The position numbers and the translations under genes are program-made. A stretch of 64,000 nt of DNA from Psychrobacter sp. NG25 (GTDB lineage: Bacteria > Pseudomonadota > Gammaproteobacteria > Pseudomonadales > Moraxellaceae). Under the pieces are notes generated by a model. That model did no database searches, had not been told where the DNA came from, and was given only the letters and a program-made list of their open reading frames with translations. Positions 47,004 to 54,932 of this stretch are shown here, in pieces (positions within the stretch are counted from its first letter, which is position 1; each line of letters starts with the position of its first letter). Location: positions 248,001 through 312,000 of the forward strand of contig NZ_JADGMV010000001.1 of NCBI RefSeq assembly GCF_015234355.1. Direction: 5' to 3'.

Positions 47004-47035
47004 AAAACGGCACTGATTTCAGTGCCGTTTTTTTT
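47004..47035 (+). terminator. Terminator after tdh
   Basis: 11-bp stem AAACGGCACTG / CAGTGCCGTTT, 4-nt loop, then T5. Confidence 0.95.
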
Positions 47036-47064
47036 ATATTAAAAAGTGATAAGAGAGATAAACG

Positions 47065-47226
47065 ATGAGTAATTCTGAAGCCGAAAAACTTGAAAAGTAT
47101 TTAGCAGAAAAAGCCAAACAAGATCAGGAAAAAGAGCAGGAATTGAAGCCGCTCTCTGCCTATGATGCTTGCGTGCTAAAGGAAAGTGCTAAGATTCATG
47201 AGTTGATTGCTGAGGCTAGGAAATGA
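47065..47226 (+). CDS. Small acidic/basic helical protein, 53 residues
   Basis: Too short for most ORF lists. ATG at 47065 with GAGAG upstream, stop at 47224-47226. The peptide MSNSEAEKLEKYLAEKAKQ then DQEKEQELKPLSAYDACVLK and ESAKIHELIAEARK is a charged coiled-coil-like helix with one cysteine. It begins just after the tdh terminator. Composition (evenly spaced Glu/Lys, no low-complexity run) and ribosome site support a real gene; function unknown. Confidence 0.55.
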   Translation: MSNSEAEKLEKYLAEKAKQDQEKEQELKPLSAYDACVLKESAKIHELIAEARK

Positions 47227-47241
47227 ATTTGAGGAGCGCTA

Positions 47242-47346
47242 GTGGAAAGACAAATAAAATATATTTTGCTCGAGACTATTATAGAAAGCAACATTATAAG
47301 ACAACCTATCGTTCTTAACACTTTGTATATAATAAACTTATTTTAA
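47242..47346 (+). CDS. Possible 34-residue peptide (GTG start)
   Basis: GAGGAG lies six bases before a GTG; the frame encodes a hydrophobic Ile/Leu-rich 34-residue peptide (MERQIKYILLETII...NLF). Only the ribosome site argues for it; the region is AT-rich and such frames arise by chance. Confidence 0.2.
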   Translation: MERQIKYILLETIIESNIIRQPIVLNTLYIINLF

Positions 47347-47498
47347 GAAGTGATGATTCTATTAGGGTGATTTTTTCGAAATATCCTTCATTCTTGAAAA
47401 AAATAGGGCAATTATAATAATGAGATATCATGATTATATATAGCACTTCTATGTCAGATTCAATATACTTAGTATGAAAATTAATTAATGAGAGACAA

Positions 47499-48563
47499 AT
47501 GAGTAACTTACTTAGGGTAGAACATAATAATCAAGAAATAGTTCTAACAGTTGAGAATGAGCAATTAGGTAATTTCGTATCAAGTCTATTAGGTCAACCT
47601 CAATCAATAGATAAAGTTTTTACTATTCCATTTGATGCTAATCACAATTACTTTACTCATCTAATTGAGTTGATAAAACAAAGACTCGATCAACAAAATA
47701 ATTATGAGCTTGTTTCATTCCAAGCGACAATAGGATATAAAGACAATACAAGAAGAAAACTTAATACAATAGAAGCCTTCAAGACTTTTTCGGAAAGTTT
47801 GAGCCTCATTAGCACAGATTTAAACTTTAAGTTTGGAATACTTATACATTTTCCAAATAAACAAATACCAGAGAAACAAGAAATAGATATAAATTTCAGC
47901 ACATCAACAAATGAAAAAAGATATTACGCTAGAAGTATATTTGATTTAGCACTTAGAAATAAAGAATATACATCAGGAATTATAGCAGTTGAGTTAAATC
48001 ATACTGAGCGTACATGGGCTGATGACATGCTAGCCATAATCGAAAATTCATTCAACGAAATATGGATAAAAGAGTCGAATTTTAAAAAAATAACTAGATC
48101 TATATTTTCTTTTATAAGACTTGATAGTTCTTTCTTTACAATGATTTTTGCTACTTTATTCATGATAGTGCTACTCGTTAATATAGGTGAGCATGAAAGT
48201 CTTCAAAATGTAAAATATCTTGATACTCTCGAGAAAGCACCTAAAGACATGAACACACTTCATCAAAAAATAGATTTTGTCGCAAATAACTTAACAACTA
48301 ACTCTAATATATTAAATTCCTCTTTGATAAAGGATTTCGGTGTATTTGTAGGTATAACAGTTTTGTTTTTTGCCTTTATCTATATTGTACAAGAATTCAT
48401 TAACCCTTCTAAGTCTTTTGTTGTTTTGACAAATAGAACAGTAGAATATAAAAAAGAGATTTTGAACAGTCATAAAAATAAAATATGGGCTCTATCCATA
48501 GTTGGAACTATAGTTTTAAGTATTATTGCCAACTACATATATAGTTTTATAGTAGCTATTTGA
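47499..48563 (+). CDS. AT-rich orphan membrane protein
   Basis: 354 residues; GAGAG before the ATG. The first about 195 residues are soluble and contain RVEHNNQEIVLTVENEQLG, FDANHNYFTHLIELIKQRLD, ELVSFQATIGYKDN and the segment HFPNKQIPEKQEIDINF. Then come three hydrophobic helices at about 205-228, 285-305 and 332-352 with a charged loop between. I do not recognise a named family. It is clearly richer in A/T and in Asn/Ile/Lys/Phe than all flanking housekeeping genes, and is isolated by terminators, pointing to horizontal gain. A soluble sensor domain plus membrane helices is a common layout in phage-defence effectors, but nothing here proves that. Confidence 0.7.
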   Translation: MSNLLRVEHNNQEIVLTVENEQLGNFVSSLLGQPQSIDKVFTIPFDANHNYFTHLIELIKQRLDQQNNYELVSFQATIGYKDNTRRKLNTIEAFKTFSESLSLISTDLNFKFGILIHFPNKQIPEKQEIDINFSTSTNEKRYYARSIFDLALRNKEYTSGIIAVELNHTERTWADDMLAIIENSFNEIWIKESNFKKITRSIFSFIRLDSSFFTMIFATLFMIVLLVNIGEHESLQNVKYLDTLEKAPKDMNTLHQKIDFVANNLTTNSNILNSSLIKDFGVFVGITVLFFAFIYIVQEFINPSKSFVVLTNRTVEYKKEILNSHKNKIWALSIVGTIVLSIIANYIYSFIVAI

Positions 48564-48700
48564 ATTATAAGATTAGAGCATACATTTTAGCCCTATAATT
48601 CGTAGGGTTCACTCAATCCACCGTTAAATTAAATCTCAGAATAATTTATCATAAAATGGTCATTCAGAAGCGAGTTTTAGCCCTGATTGCAGCGGATATA
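48564..48700. other. Intergenic region before the large hairpin
   Basis: AT-rich. TTTTAGCCCT occurs twice (about 48586 and 48674), otherwise unremarkable. Confidence 0.3.
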
Positions 48701-48796
48701 CTTGGTTGGTCACTGGGCTGCGGAGGCTTGGCTAGAGATGGTCGCTCGAATGTTGGAACGCCTCTAGCCTTAGCCACCGCCCAGTGGACGACCAAG
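48701..48796. other. Large imperfect hairpin, possible structured RNA
   Basis: Stems in order: CTTGGT/ACCAAG, CACTGGGC/GCCCAGTG, GGCT/AGCC and GGCTAGAG/CTCTAGCC, 26 paired bases with small internal loops and a 24-base apical loop. It is much G/C-richer than the surrounding DNA. A 61-codon frame across it has no ribosome site and is taken to be a by-product. It could be a structured RNA, a small mobile or recombination element, or a cruciform. Confidence 0.6.
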
Positions 48797-48839
48797 ATAG
48801 TAGCAAAAAGCAGGATTAGCTCCCTATTTATAAAAACCT

Positions 48840-48923
48840 AAATCCCAAACACAAAAAAGGTGAGCCTTAAGCTCACCTTCTTATTTTAACAAACAGCTAT
48901 CTAAAACAATATTCTAAACTAAC
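48840..48923. repeat. Direct repeat C, copy 1, containing a terminator
   Basis: Nearly matches 49481-49560 (shared: AAACACAAAAAAGGTGAGCC, then AAACAGCTATCTAAAA). The two copies flank the ACT-domain gene. The hairpin GGTGAGC / GCTCACC at 48857-48879 with six A before it (T on -) terminates the ACT-domain gene. Confidence 0.8.
48853..48888 (-). terminator. Terminator after the ACT-domain gene
   Basis: 9-bp stem AAGGTGAGC / GCTCACCTT, T run on the - strand. Confidence 0.88.
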
Positions 48924-48964
48924 TTAGTCGATCATAACGAAGCAACTTAAGACGTCAAAATATT

Positions 48965-49363
48965 TTATATATTACTCAGCTCTTTTAACGCCGATAGCGC
49001 CTGCTCTGCCTTATCATCCGATACAAATATATGGTCATGATAATAGGCAGCTATCACATTGGCACTGATACCCTTTGAGGTCAGTTTGGTTGACACGGCT
49101 GCGGTTAGACCTACCGCTTCTAGGCTTGAATGCACCGTTAAGGTGATTTGTCGAAACACGCCCTCGTAATGTAAACCTGCTTCATCAGCTTTGTCTTTTG
49201 TTAGCACCAAAGTCAACCCTTCTGGCTCTACAAACGTCGCGATTGGTGCTAAGTTTGCGTATTCTGCTAGTTCCCCTTTTACGGTACAAAACACAAATAA
49301 CTCATCAACCAGTTCTGGCTGCATCGAATTCAATAGCTCATTGATATCTGTAATTCCTGACAT
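48965..49363 (-). CDS. ACT-domain protein
   Basis: 132 residues. The opening MSGITDINELLNSMQPELVD and FVFCTV segment followed by FVEPEGLTLVL match the ACT_3/ACT_7 double-ACT family; the second half LTVHSSLEAVGLTAAVSTKL...NVIAAYYHDHIFV is the second ACT unit. Such small proteins bind amino acids or act as regulators; ligand unknown. The gene is bracketed by two near-identical terminator segments. Confidence 0.85.
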   Translation of the reverse strand: MSGITDINELLNSMQPELVDELFVFCTVKGELAEYANLAPIATFVEPEGLTLVLTKDKADEAGLHYEGVFRQITLTVHSSLEAVGLTAAVSTKLTSKGISANVIAAYYHDHIFVSDDKAEQALSALKELSNI

Positions 49364-49480
49364 TTTAATCTTCCTTACTTTGCTTAATTCTAATCTTTAT
49401 TGACTGCAATTTTAGCATGGGTGTCATTACCTATACTTGTGAAAAAACGAGCCAAACGCTAGCCCTTATCTCCAAACACT

Positions 49481-49560
49481 CAAATCTTAAACACAAAAAA
49501 GGTGAGCCTAAGCCCACCTTTTTATTCTAAAAAACAGCTATCTAAAATAACTCAAACTAG
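49481..49560. repeat. Direct repeat C, copy 2, containing the purL terminator
   Basis: Partner of 48840-48923; ends next to the purL stop codon. Confidence 0.8.
49495..49524 (-). terminator. Terminator after purL
   Basis: Stem AAAAAGGTGAGC / GCCCACCTTTTT, one G-T-type pair, T tract on both strands. Confidence 0.9.
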
Positions 49561-49561
49561 C

Positions 49562-52500
49562 CTATCTTAACCAAGCACGAGCGTTACGGAACATACGCAT
49601 CCACGCGCCGTCTTCATCCCACTCTTCTGGTTTCCAGCTGTGGTTATAAGCTTTTAGGTTACGCTCAGGATGCGGCATCATGATCGTGACGCGACCATCA
49701 GTGCTACACAGACCCGTGACACCGCCGACCGAACCATTTGGATTGAGCGGATACGTCTCAGTTGGATGACCTTGGCTATCGACATAACGCATCGCAAGCT
49801 GACCGTGTTTTGCCATACCGTCGATTTCGTTGTTATCTAGTGTGGCATAGCCTTCGCCATGCGCCACAGCGATTGGCAAGATGCTGTCTTGCATGCCTTT
49901 GAACAGGATAGACTTGGTACGCTCAACTTTTACGTTGACCGTACGCGCTTCAAAACGAGCTGACTGGTTGGCGATGAAGCGTGGGAAGTTATCTGCACCT
50001 GGGATGAGGTCTTTTAACTGAGCCATCATCTGACAACCGTTACAGACACCTAGTGAGAAGGTATCAGGACGGGCGAAGAAGCGGACAAACTGCATGCGTA
50101 GCTCGTCATGGAACAAGATAGAGTTCGCCCAACCAGAGCCTGCGCCGAGCACGTCACCATAACTAAAGCCACCACAAGCGACCAGACCGTCGAAGTCACG
50201 TAGATTGATACGGCCACTGAGCAGATCACTCATGTGTACATCGACCGCTTCAAAGCCAGCTTGCGTAAAGCCTGCTGCCATTTCCGTCTGACCATTGACG
50301 CCTTGCTCGCGCAAGATAGCGACTCTTGGTTTATTCTCACGACTGGCTAAATATGGCTCTTCAACCTTTTGATTGAGATCAAAGTTCGGCGCAGCGATCA
50401 GACCTTGATGGCTAGCATCAGCAATCAAGTCATACTCTTGCTGTACGCACGCTGGGTTATCACGGCGACGCGCGATTTGATAGCTGACCTGAGTCCACGC
50501 TTGCTGTAATTCAGTACGGCTAAAGCGTAAAGTATCATCACCCATGAGCGTTGGCGTTTGGATAAGTAAGCTGTCTTCTTCTGAGCTTTGACCGACGAGG
50601 CTCAGCATATCAGCAACGTTAAACTCTTCTGCCAATTGCATGAGAGCAGCGACGTTTTCTGGCAATACTTGGATGACTGCGCCTAGCTCTTCACTGAACA
50701 GCTGACCGAGTAAGTTATCATCAGTTAACGACAGCTTGATACCTTGACGGCTGGTGAACTGCATCTCAGCGATGGTCGCCAATAGACCGCCATCACCGAT
50801 ATCGTGATAGGCGCTGATGACGCCTTGTGCATTACCCGCTTGGACAAAGTTAAAGAAGTCGACCAAATCGCTTGGCTGCGCCAAATCTGGGCAATCATTA
50901 CCCAATTGGCTCAGCGTTTGCGCAAGGATTGAACCACCTAAACGTAGCTTGCCTTTAGACAAGTCGATACGGTAGAACGCGCTGTCGCCATTGATTAGCT
51001 CAGGCGTTAGCGTTTTTGCCACATCAACCACAGGAGCAAAGGCAGTAATTACCAAGCTCATTGGTGATACGACTGATTTATCCGTCTCACCTGCTTCACT
51101 GCTGTCAGTCCAGTTGGCACGCATCGATAGCGAGTCTTTACCAACTGGAATCGCGATACCCAGTGCTGGGCACAGCTCTTCACCGACTGTATAGACCGCG
51201 TCAAACAATGCAGCATCTTCTGCATCATCGCCACATGCTGCCATCCAGTTCGCTGACATCGTGATATCAGACAACTGAGCAATACGCGCACCAGCGATGT
51301 TGGTAATCGCTTCGCCAATTGCAAGTCGTGCTGACGCTTGAGGGCTGATTAGCGCAACTGGTGTACGCTCACCGATACTCATCGCTTCACCGCTCATCAC
51401 CTGATCATCTAGCGCAATCAAGCCTGACGCTGTCACAGCACAATCAGATACTGGCACTTGATAGCGACCCACATACTGATCACGCACCACCATACCGGTG
51501 ATAGAGCGGTCACCGATACTAATCAAGAATGATTTGCTAGCGACGGTTGGATGACGCAGCACATCAGTAATAGATTCAGCTAAATTAACATCGCCAAGCT
51601 CTAGTGCTGGCAACGTGCGCTCAGAACGCTCAAAGCTACGCTTCATCTTCGGCGTACCACCTAGCAATACTTGCATCGGCATATCGACAGGCTGCTCAGC
51701 GAGCAATGTATCATCAACGACTAGCTGACGCACATCCGTGGCCGTTCCCAAGATAGCATATGGGCAACGCTCACGTGCACAGATCGCATCGAATTGGGCT
51801 TCGCTTTCTGGACGAATCGCGAGGACATAACGCTCTTGCGCTTCGTTTGACCAAATGGCCATTGGCGACATGCCAGCTTCTAACGATGGAACTTTACGCA
51901 GATCTAGTACCGCGCCCATCTCGTGGTCATTGACCAACTCAGGCATTGCATTAGAGATACCGCCAGCGCCCACATCATGCAATGACACGATAGGGTTGCC
52001 GTCTTTACCATTATTACTCGCATCGACATCACTACCCGCTAGTGCCCAGCAGCGATCCATCACTTCTTGGCAACGACGCTCCATCTCAGCATTGTCACGC
52101 TGAACTGAGGCAAAATCTAAGCCTTCATCGAGTGAACCACTATCAACTGAAGATGCCGCACCACCACCCAGACCAATCTGCATGGCAGGGCCACCAAGGA
52201 CGATTAACAAATCACCTTGCTGAATGGCATTTTTTTCAATGAGGTTGCGTTTGATATTGCCGTAACCACCTGCCAGCATGATTGGCTTATGATAGCCGCG
52301 CATCTCGCTGCCATCTTTTGCCGCTGACGTATCTAATTGGAAACTACGGAAATAACCGCATAGGTTAGGACGACCAAATTCGTTTGAGAAGTTGGCTGAG
52401 CCCAATGGTGCTTCAGTCATAATCTCAAGACTGGTTGCCATACGGTCTGGCGTGCCATAAGCCTGAGTACTCAATTGACCTGACTGCTCCCACTTCTCAG

Positions 52501-53560
52501 CGAGCTCTGGGATATGTAGGTGTGATACGTGGAAGCCTGTCAAACCTGCTTTTGGCTTACCGCCACGACCTGTTGCGCCTTCATCACGAATCTCACCACC
52601 AGCACCCGTCGCTGCACCCGCATACGGGGCAATAGCCGTTGGATGGTTATGCGTTTCGACTTTCATCAGAATGTCGATTGCTTCTTGATGGAAGTCATAA
52701 GGATGGGCAGAATTTGCATCCATCGCGTCAGTCGGAATTGGGTAAAAACGCATGCCGTCAGACCCTGCCATCACCGCAGCGTTGTCTTTATAGGCAGACA
52801 AGATACCTTGTGGATTCGACTGGTAAGTATTTTTAATCATTTGGAACAATGATTTTGGCTGTACTTCGCCGTCCACTGTCCACTCAGCATTAAAAATCTT
52901 ATGACGGCAATGCTCTGAGTTGGCCTGTGCAAACATCATCAGCTCAACGTCAGTTGGATTGCGCTTTAGCTCATTGACATAAGCATTCATCAAATAATCA
53001 ATGTCTTCAATTGATAATGCAAAACCAAACTGGGTATTGGCAGACTCTAATGCTGACTGACCTTGTCCGATGACGTCAATATGATTCAATGATGCTGGCT
53101 GCTCATCATCAAACAATTTGTTCAAATCATTCAAATCATAGACCAAGCTCTGCGTCATACGGTCAAACAATAATTGCTCAGCGTCTACTGGTAGTTTTTC
53201 GCCTGCTTCACTATCAATTGTTAACGTATAAACAACCACGCGTTCAACACGATTGATTTCAATTTCACAGTTATTAAAGATATCAGTCGCTTTACTTGCC
53301 CATGGCGAAATCGTGCCAAAACGTGGACCAACGATGACTTGTAATTGATTGTCCTGCGGGCCAGTCAGCACTGTCGCACTGTCAACAGCGAGTAGGTCTA
53401 ACGCCTTTTTATGTTCATCACCTTCGAGCTTGCGTGATAGCACATACACTTGCTGGGTACTTATTTGACTGACATTGAGCTCGGTTTTTTGCTGGAACTG
53501 ACTGATGAGTTGCTGCGTCTGAAAATCGGTAAGAAACGGTTGTCCGGCGATGGTCATCAT
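49562..53560 (-). CDS. purL: Phosphoribosylformylglycinamidine synthase
   Basis: 1332 residues, the large single-chain gammaproteobacterial form. PurL converts FGAR, glutamine and ATP to FGAM in purine synthesis. Order: N-terminal PurS-like domain, synthetase domains (QANSEHCRHKIFNAEW, KVETHNHPTAIAPY, GRGGKPKAGLTGFHVS), a pseudo-synthetase half, then the C-terminal glutaminase with the nucleophilic Cys in SLGVCNGCQMM and HGEGY, PHPER. A TGT-TATAAT box at 53626-53618 on the - strand gives a likely promoter. Terminated at 49495. Confidence 0.98.
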   Translation of the reverse strand: MMTIAGQPFLTDFQTQQLISQFQQKTELNVSQISTQQVYVLSRKLEGDEHKKALDLLAVDSATVLTGPQDNQLQVIVGPRFGTISPWASKATDIFNNCEIEINRVERVVVYTLTIDSEAGEKLPVDAEQLLFDRMTQSLVYDLNDLNKLFDDEQPASLNHIDVIGQGQSALESANTQFGFALSIEDIDYLMNAYVNELKRNPTDVELMMFAQANSEHCRHKIFNAEWTVDGEVQPKSLFQMIKNTYQSNPQGILSAYKDNAAVMAGSDGMRFYPIPTDAMDANSAHPYDFHQEAIDILMKVETHNHPTAIAPYAGAATGAGGEIRDEGATGRGGKPKAGLTGFHVSHLHIPELAEKWEQSGQLSTQAYGTPDRMATSLEIMTEAPLGSANFSNEFGRPNLCGYFRSFQLDTSAAKDGSEMRGYHKPIMLAGGYGNIKRNLIEKNAIQQGDLLIVLGGPAMQIGLGGGAASSVDSGSLDEGLDFASVQRDNAEMERRCQEVMDRCWALAGSDVDASNNGKDGNPIVSLHDVGAGGISNAMPELVNDHEMGAVLDLRKVPSLEAGMSPMAIWSNEAQERYVLAIRPESEAQFDAICARERCPYAILGTATDVRQLVVDDTLLAEQPVDMPMQVLLGGTPKMKRSFERSERTLPALELGDVNLAESITDVLRHPTVASKSFLISIGDRSITGMVVRDQYVGRYQVPVSDCAVTASGLIALDDQVMSGEAMSIGERTPVALISPQASARLAIGEAITNIAGARIAQLSDITMSANWMAACGDDAEDAALFDAVYTVGEELCPALGIAIPVGKDSLSMRANWTDSSEAGETDKSVVSPMSLVITAFAPVVDVAKTLTPELINGDSAFYRIDLSKGKLRLGGSILAQTLSQLGNDCPDLAQPSDLVDFFNFVQAGNAQGVISAYHDIGDGGLLATIAEMQFTSRQGIKLSLTDDNLLGQLFSEELGAVIQVLPENVAALMQLAEEFNVADMLSLVGQSSEEDSLLIQTPTLMGDDTLRFSRTELQQAWTQVSYQIARRRDNPACVQQEYDLIADASHQGLIAAPNFDLNQKVEEPYLASRENKPRVAILREQGVNGQTEMAAGFTQAGFEAVDVHMSDLLSGRINLRDFDGLVACGGFSYGDVLGAGSGWANSILFHDELRMQFVRFFARPDTFSLGVCNGCQMMAQLKDLIPGADNFPRFIANQSARFEARTVNVKVERTKSILFKGMQDSILPIAVAHGEGYATLDNNEIDGMAKHGQLAMRYVDSQGHPTETYPLNPNGSVGGVTGLCSTDGRVTIMMPHPERNLKAYNHSWKPEEWDEDGAWMRMFRNARAWLR

Positions 53561-53813
53561 AAAGGCATAATCCGTAAGATCAAGGCATCTCTGCCATGCT
53601 AAGTAAATGGTCTGCGTATTATAACAAGAAGCCCTGTAATAAGCAGGTCTAAACCAAGATAAATTGCCGAAAAGCGCATTTATTGAACTCGCAAACGGTT
53701 AGCAAATAATTGCCTTGTTCTTCCCTTTGACCTTCTCTCTGAGCTATTTTCTGGGCTTCTATCTGCGACATCATATTGCATACCGTTTTTTTAGAGCAGA
53801 AAGCTTGAGCGCA
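53561..53813. other. Upstream region of purL
   Basis: Contains the purL promoter; otherwise no gene. The Correia-like cluster begins at 53814. Confidence 0.4.
53618..53626 (-). promoter_or_regulatory. Extended -10 promoter of purL
   Basis: On the - strand TGT-TATAAT, -10 hexamer at 53623-53618, 58 nt upstream of the ATG; weak -35 CTGCTT at 17 bp. Confidence 0.5.
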
Positions 53814-54025
53814 TACAGCCGACTCAATTTAAAAGCAGTACAAGGCAATTGAGTGTAGATGTATAGTGGATTCAGTTTAAAAGAGATACAAGGCAACCGA
53901 GTGCAGATGTATATGTGATACTTCAAGCGAGGTTAACGCTGTAGCTCTTTTATAAAGGATTAACTATACATTGAATACCTCAAGCGAAGTTAACGCAGTA
54001 ACACTTTCATAGTGAAATGAGTATA
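53814..54025 (+). mobile_element. Correia-like element interrupted by a second copy
   Basis: The outer element starts TACAGCCGACTCAATTTAAAAG (here written in two pieces: TACAGCCGAC and TCAATTTAAAAG), breaks at its central GATGTATA, and resumes after the inner copy as TTGAATACCTCAAGCGAAGTTAACGC to AGTGAAATGAGTATA (again split). Together the two outer parts are about 105 bp, matching the 107-bp unit. It lies between purL and the stress-protein gene. Confidence 0.8.
53862..53968 (+). mobile_element. Inner Correia-like element, intact copy
   Basis: 107 bp from TATAGTGGATTC to GGATTAACTATA, with about 24-bp imperfect inverted ends (18 of 24 matching). Same length as the copy at 14012-14118 and same interior (CAAGGCAACCGAG, AAGCGAGGTTAACGC). 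It is inserted at the central TATA of the outer copy and is flanked by TA, consistent with TA-targeted (Tc/mariner-IS630-like) insertion. Confidence 0.88.
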
Positions 54026-54222
54026 ACGTCACAATTTTTACTTAACCCTTATACTCCTTACAAACTTTCACATCGTATTACTGGCAACCTATATAAATAG
54101 ACTACTGGTTGTCGGTATTCTAAATACGAACTATCAAAAAGCCAAAAATTAATAAATAGAAACCTACCTAACAAAAACTTCATAACTATTAATCAAATAC
54201 TATAAAGAAAAGGAAATTTACT

Positions 54223-54717
54223 ATGAGTAGACAAGACCATATCGATAAAGTGCAAGAACTGGTAAAAGACATCAAATTTGCCATGATGACCACACGCACT
54301 CATGAAGACCATCTACATGCCTGCCCAATGACAACCAGCGAAACTAGTATCGGTGCAAAAGAAATTTGGTTCATCGGCGATAAGACCACTGAAACGGTCA
54401 TAGATATCGAAAGAAATCCGCAAGTCAACTTGGCCTACGTCAGTCAAGATGCTAAGAATTATGTCTCTATCAATGGTAAGGCAGAATTGGTCGAAGACCA
54501 AGAAAAGCTCGATGAGCTATGGTCACCGATCTACAATGCATTTTATGAGCAAGGTAAAGAGGATCCAAATATACAATTAATTAAAGTCGTACCACATGGT
54601 GCAGAATACTGGCTAAGCGGTAGCTCAGTGGTTAACATGTTTAAGATGACCACCGCTGCGGTAATGGATGGTAAGAAAGCGACAAACTTAGGTGAAAACA
54701 ACTCAGTCACGCTGTAA
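54223..54717 (+). CDS. Pyridoxamine-phosphate-oxidase-like stress protein
   Basis: 164 residues, AAGGA before the ATG. The split-barrel FMN-binding fold of the general stress protein 26 family: FAMMTTRTHEDHLHACPMTT, GAKEIWFIGDKTTETVIDIERNPQVNLAYV, INGKAELVEDQEKLDELW and VPHGAEYWLSGSS. The family binds flavin; its reaction is not established. The stop codon TAA (54715-54717) is partly built from the first bases of a family B repeat. Confidence 0.88.
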   Translation: MSRQDHIDKVQELVKDIKFAMMTTRTHEDHLHACPMTTSETSIGAKEIWFIGDKTTETVIDIERNPQVNLAYVSQDAKNYVSINGKAELVEDQEKLDELWSPIYNAFYEQGKEDPNIQLIKVVPHGAEYWLSGSSVVNMFKMTTAAVMDGKKATNLGENNSVTL

Positions 54718-54822
54718 TACCAATCCCAAAAAATACGATTAGCGGTGTCAAACTTGTTTAGTCTATAATGTGTAGTACTTGCACTCGTTTTCCTTGCTAC
54801 TCTAACTTTTGTAAATGGTATA
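54716..54822. repeat. Dispersed 107-bp repeat, family B, copy 2
   Basis: Begins AATACCA at 54716 and ends TGGTATA, closely matching copy 1 at 33522-33628 in the same orientation. Its first bases complete the stop codon of the preceding gene. Confidence 0.88.
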
Positions 54823-54848
54823 AGTTGGCTAAATCATAAATAGAAAAA

Positions 54849-54888
54849 ACAAAAACGCTAGTGGCTAATGCGACTGGCGTTTTTTATG
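54849..54888 (-). terminator. Terminator after the lipoprotein gene (duplicate D, copy 1)
   Basis: AAAAACGCTAGT pairs with ACTGGCGTTTTTT (one G-T-type pair); the 10-nt loop GGCTAATGCG is identical to that of copy 2 at 55850. A/T runs on both sides make it bidirectional. Confidence 0.88.
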
Positions 54889-54932
54889 TTTGGTAGTTTG
54901 TCTCTTATTTCACAGTAAAATAAAAGTTATAA

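Noticed and set aside
48701-48796. Integron attC site
   Set aside because: Ends do not show the AAC...GTT core pair at the correct positions and no integrase is near.
48656-48841. Open frame of 61 codons on + across the large hairpin
   Set aside because: No ribosome site, and its sequence is dictated by the inverted repeat.
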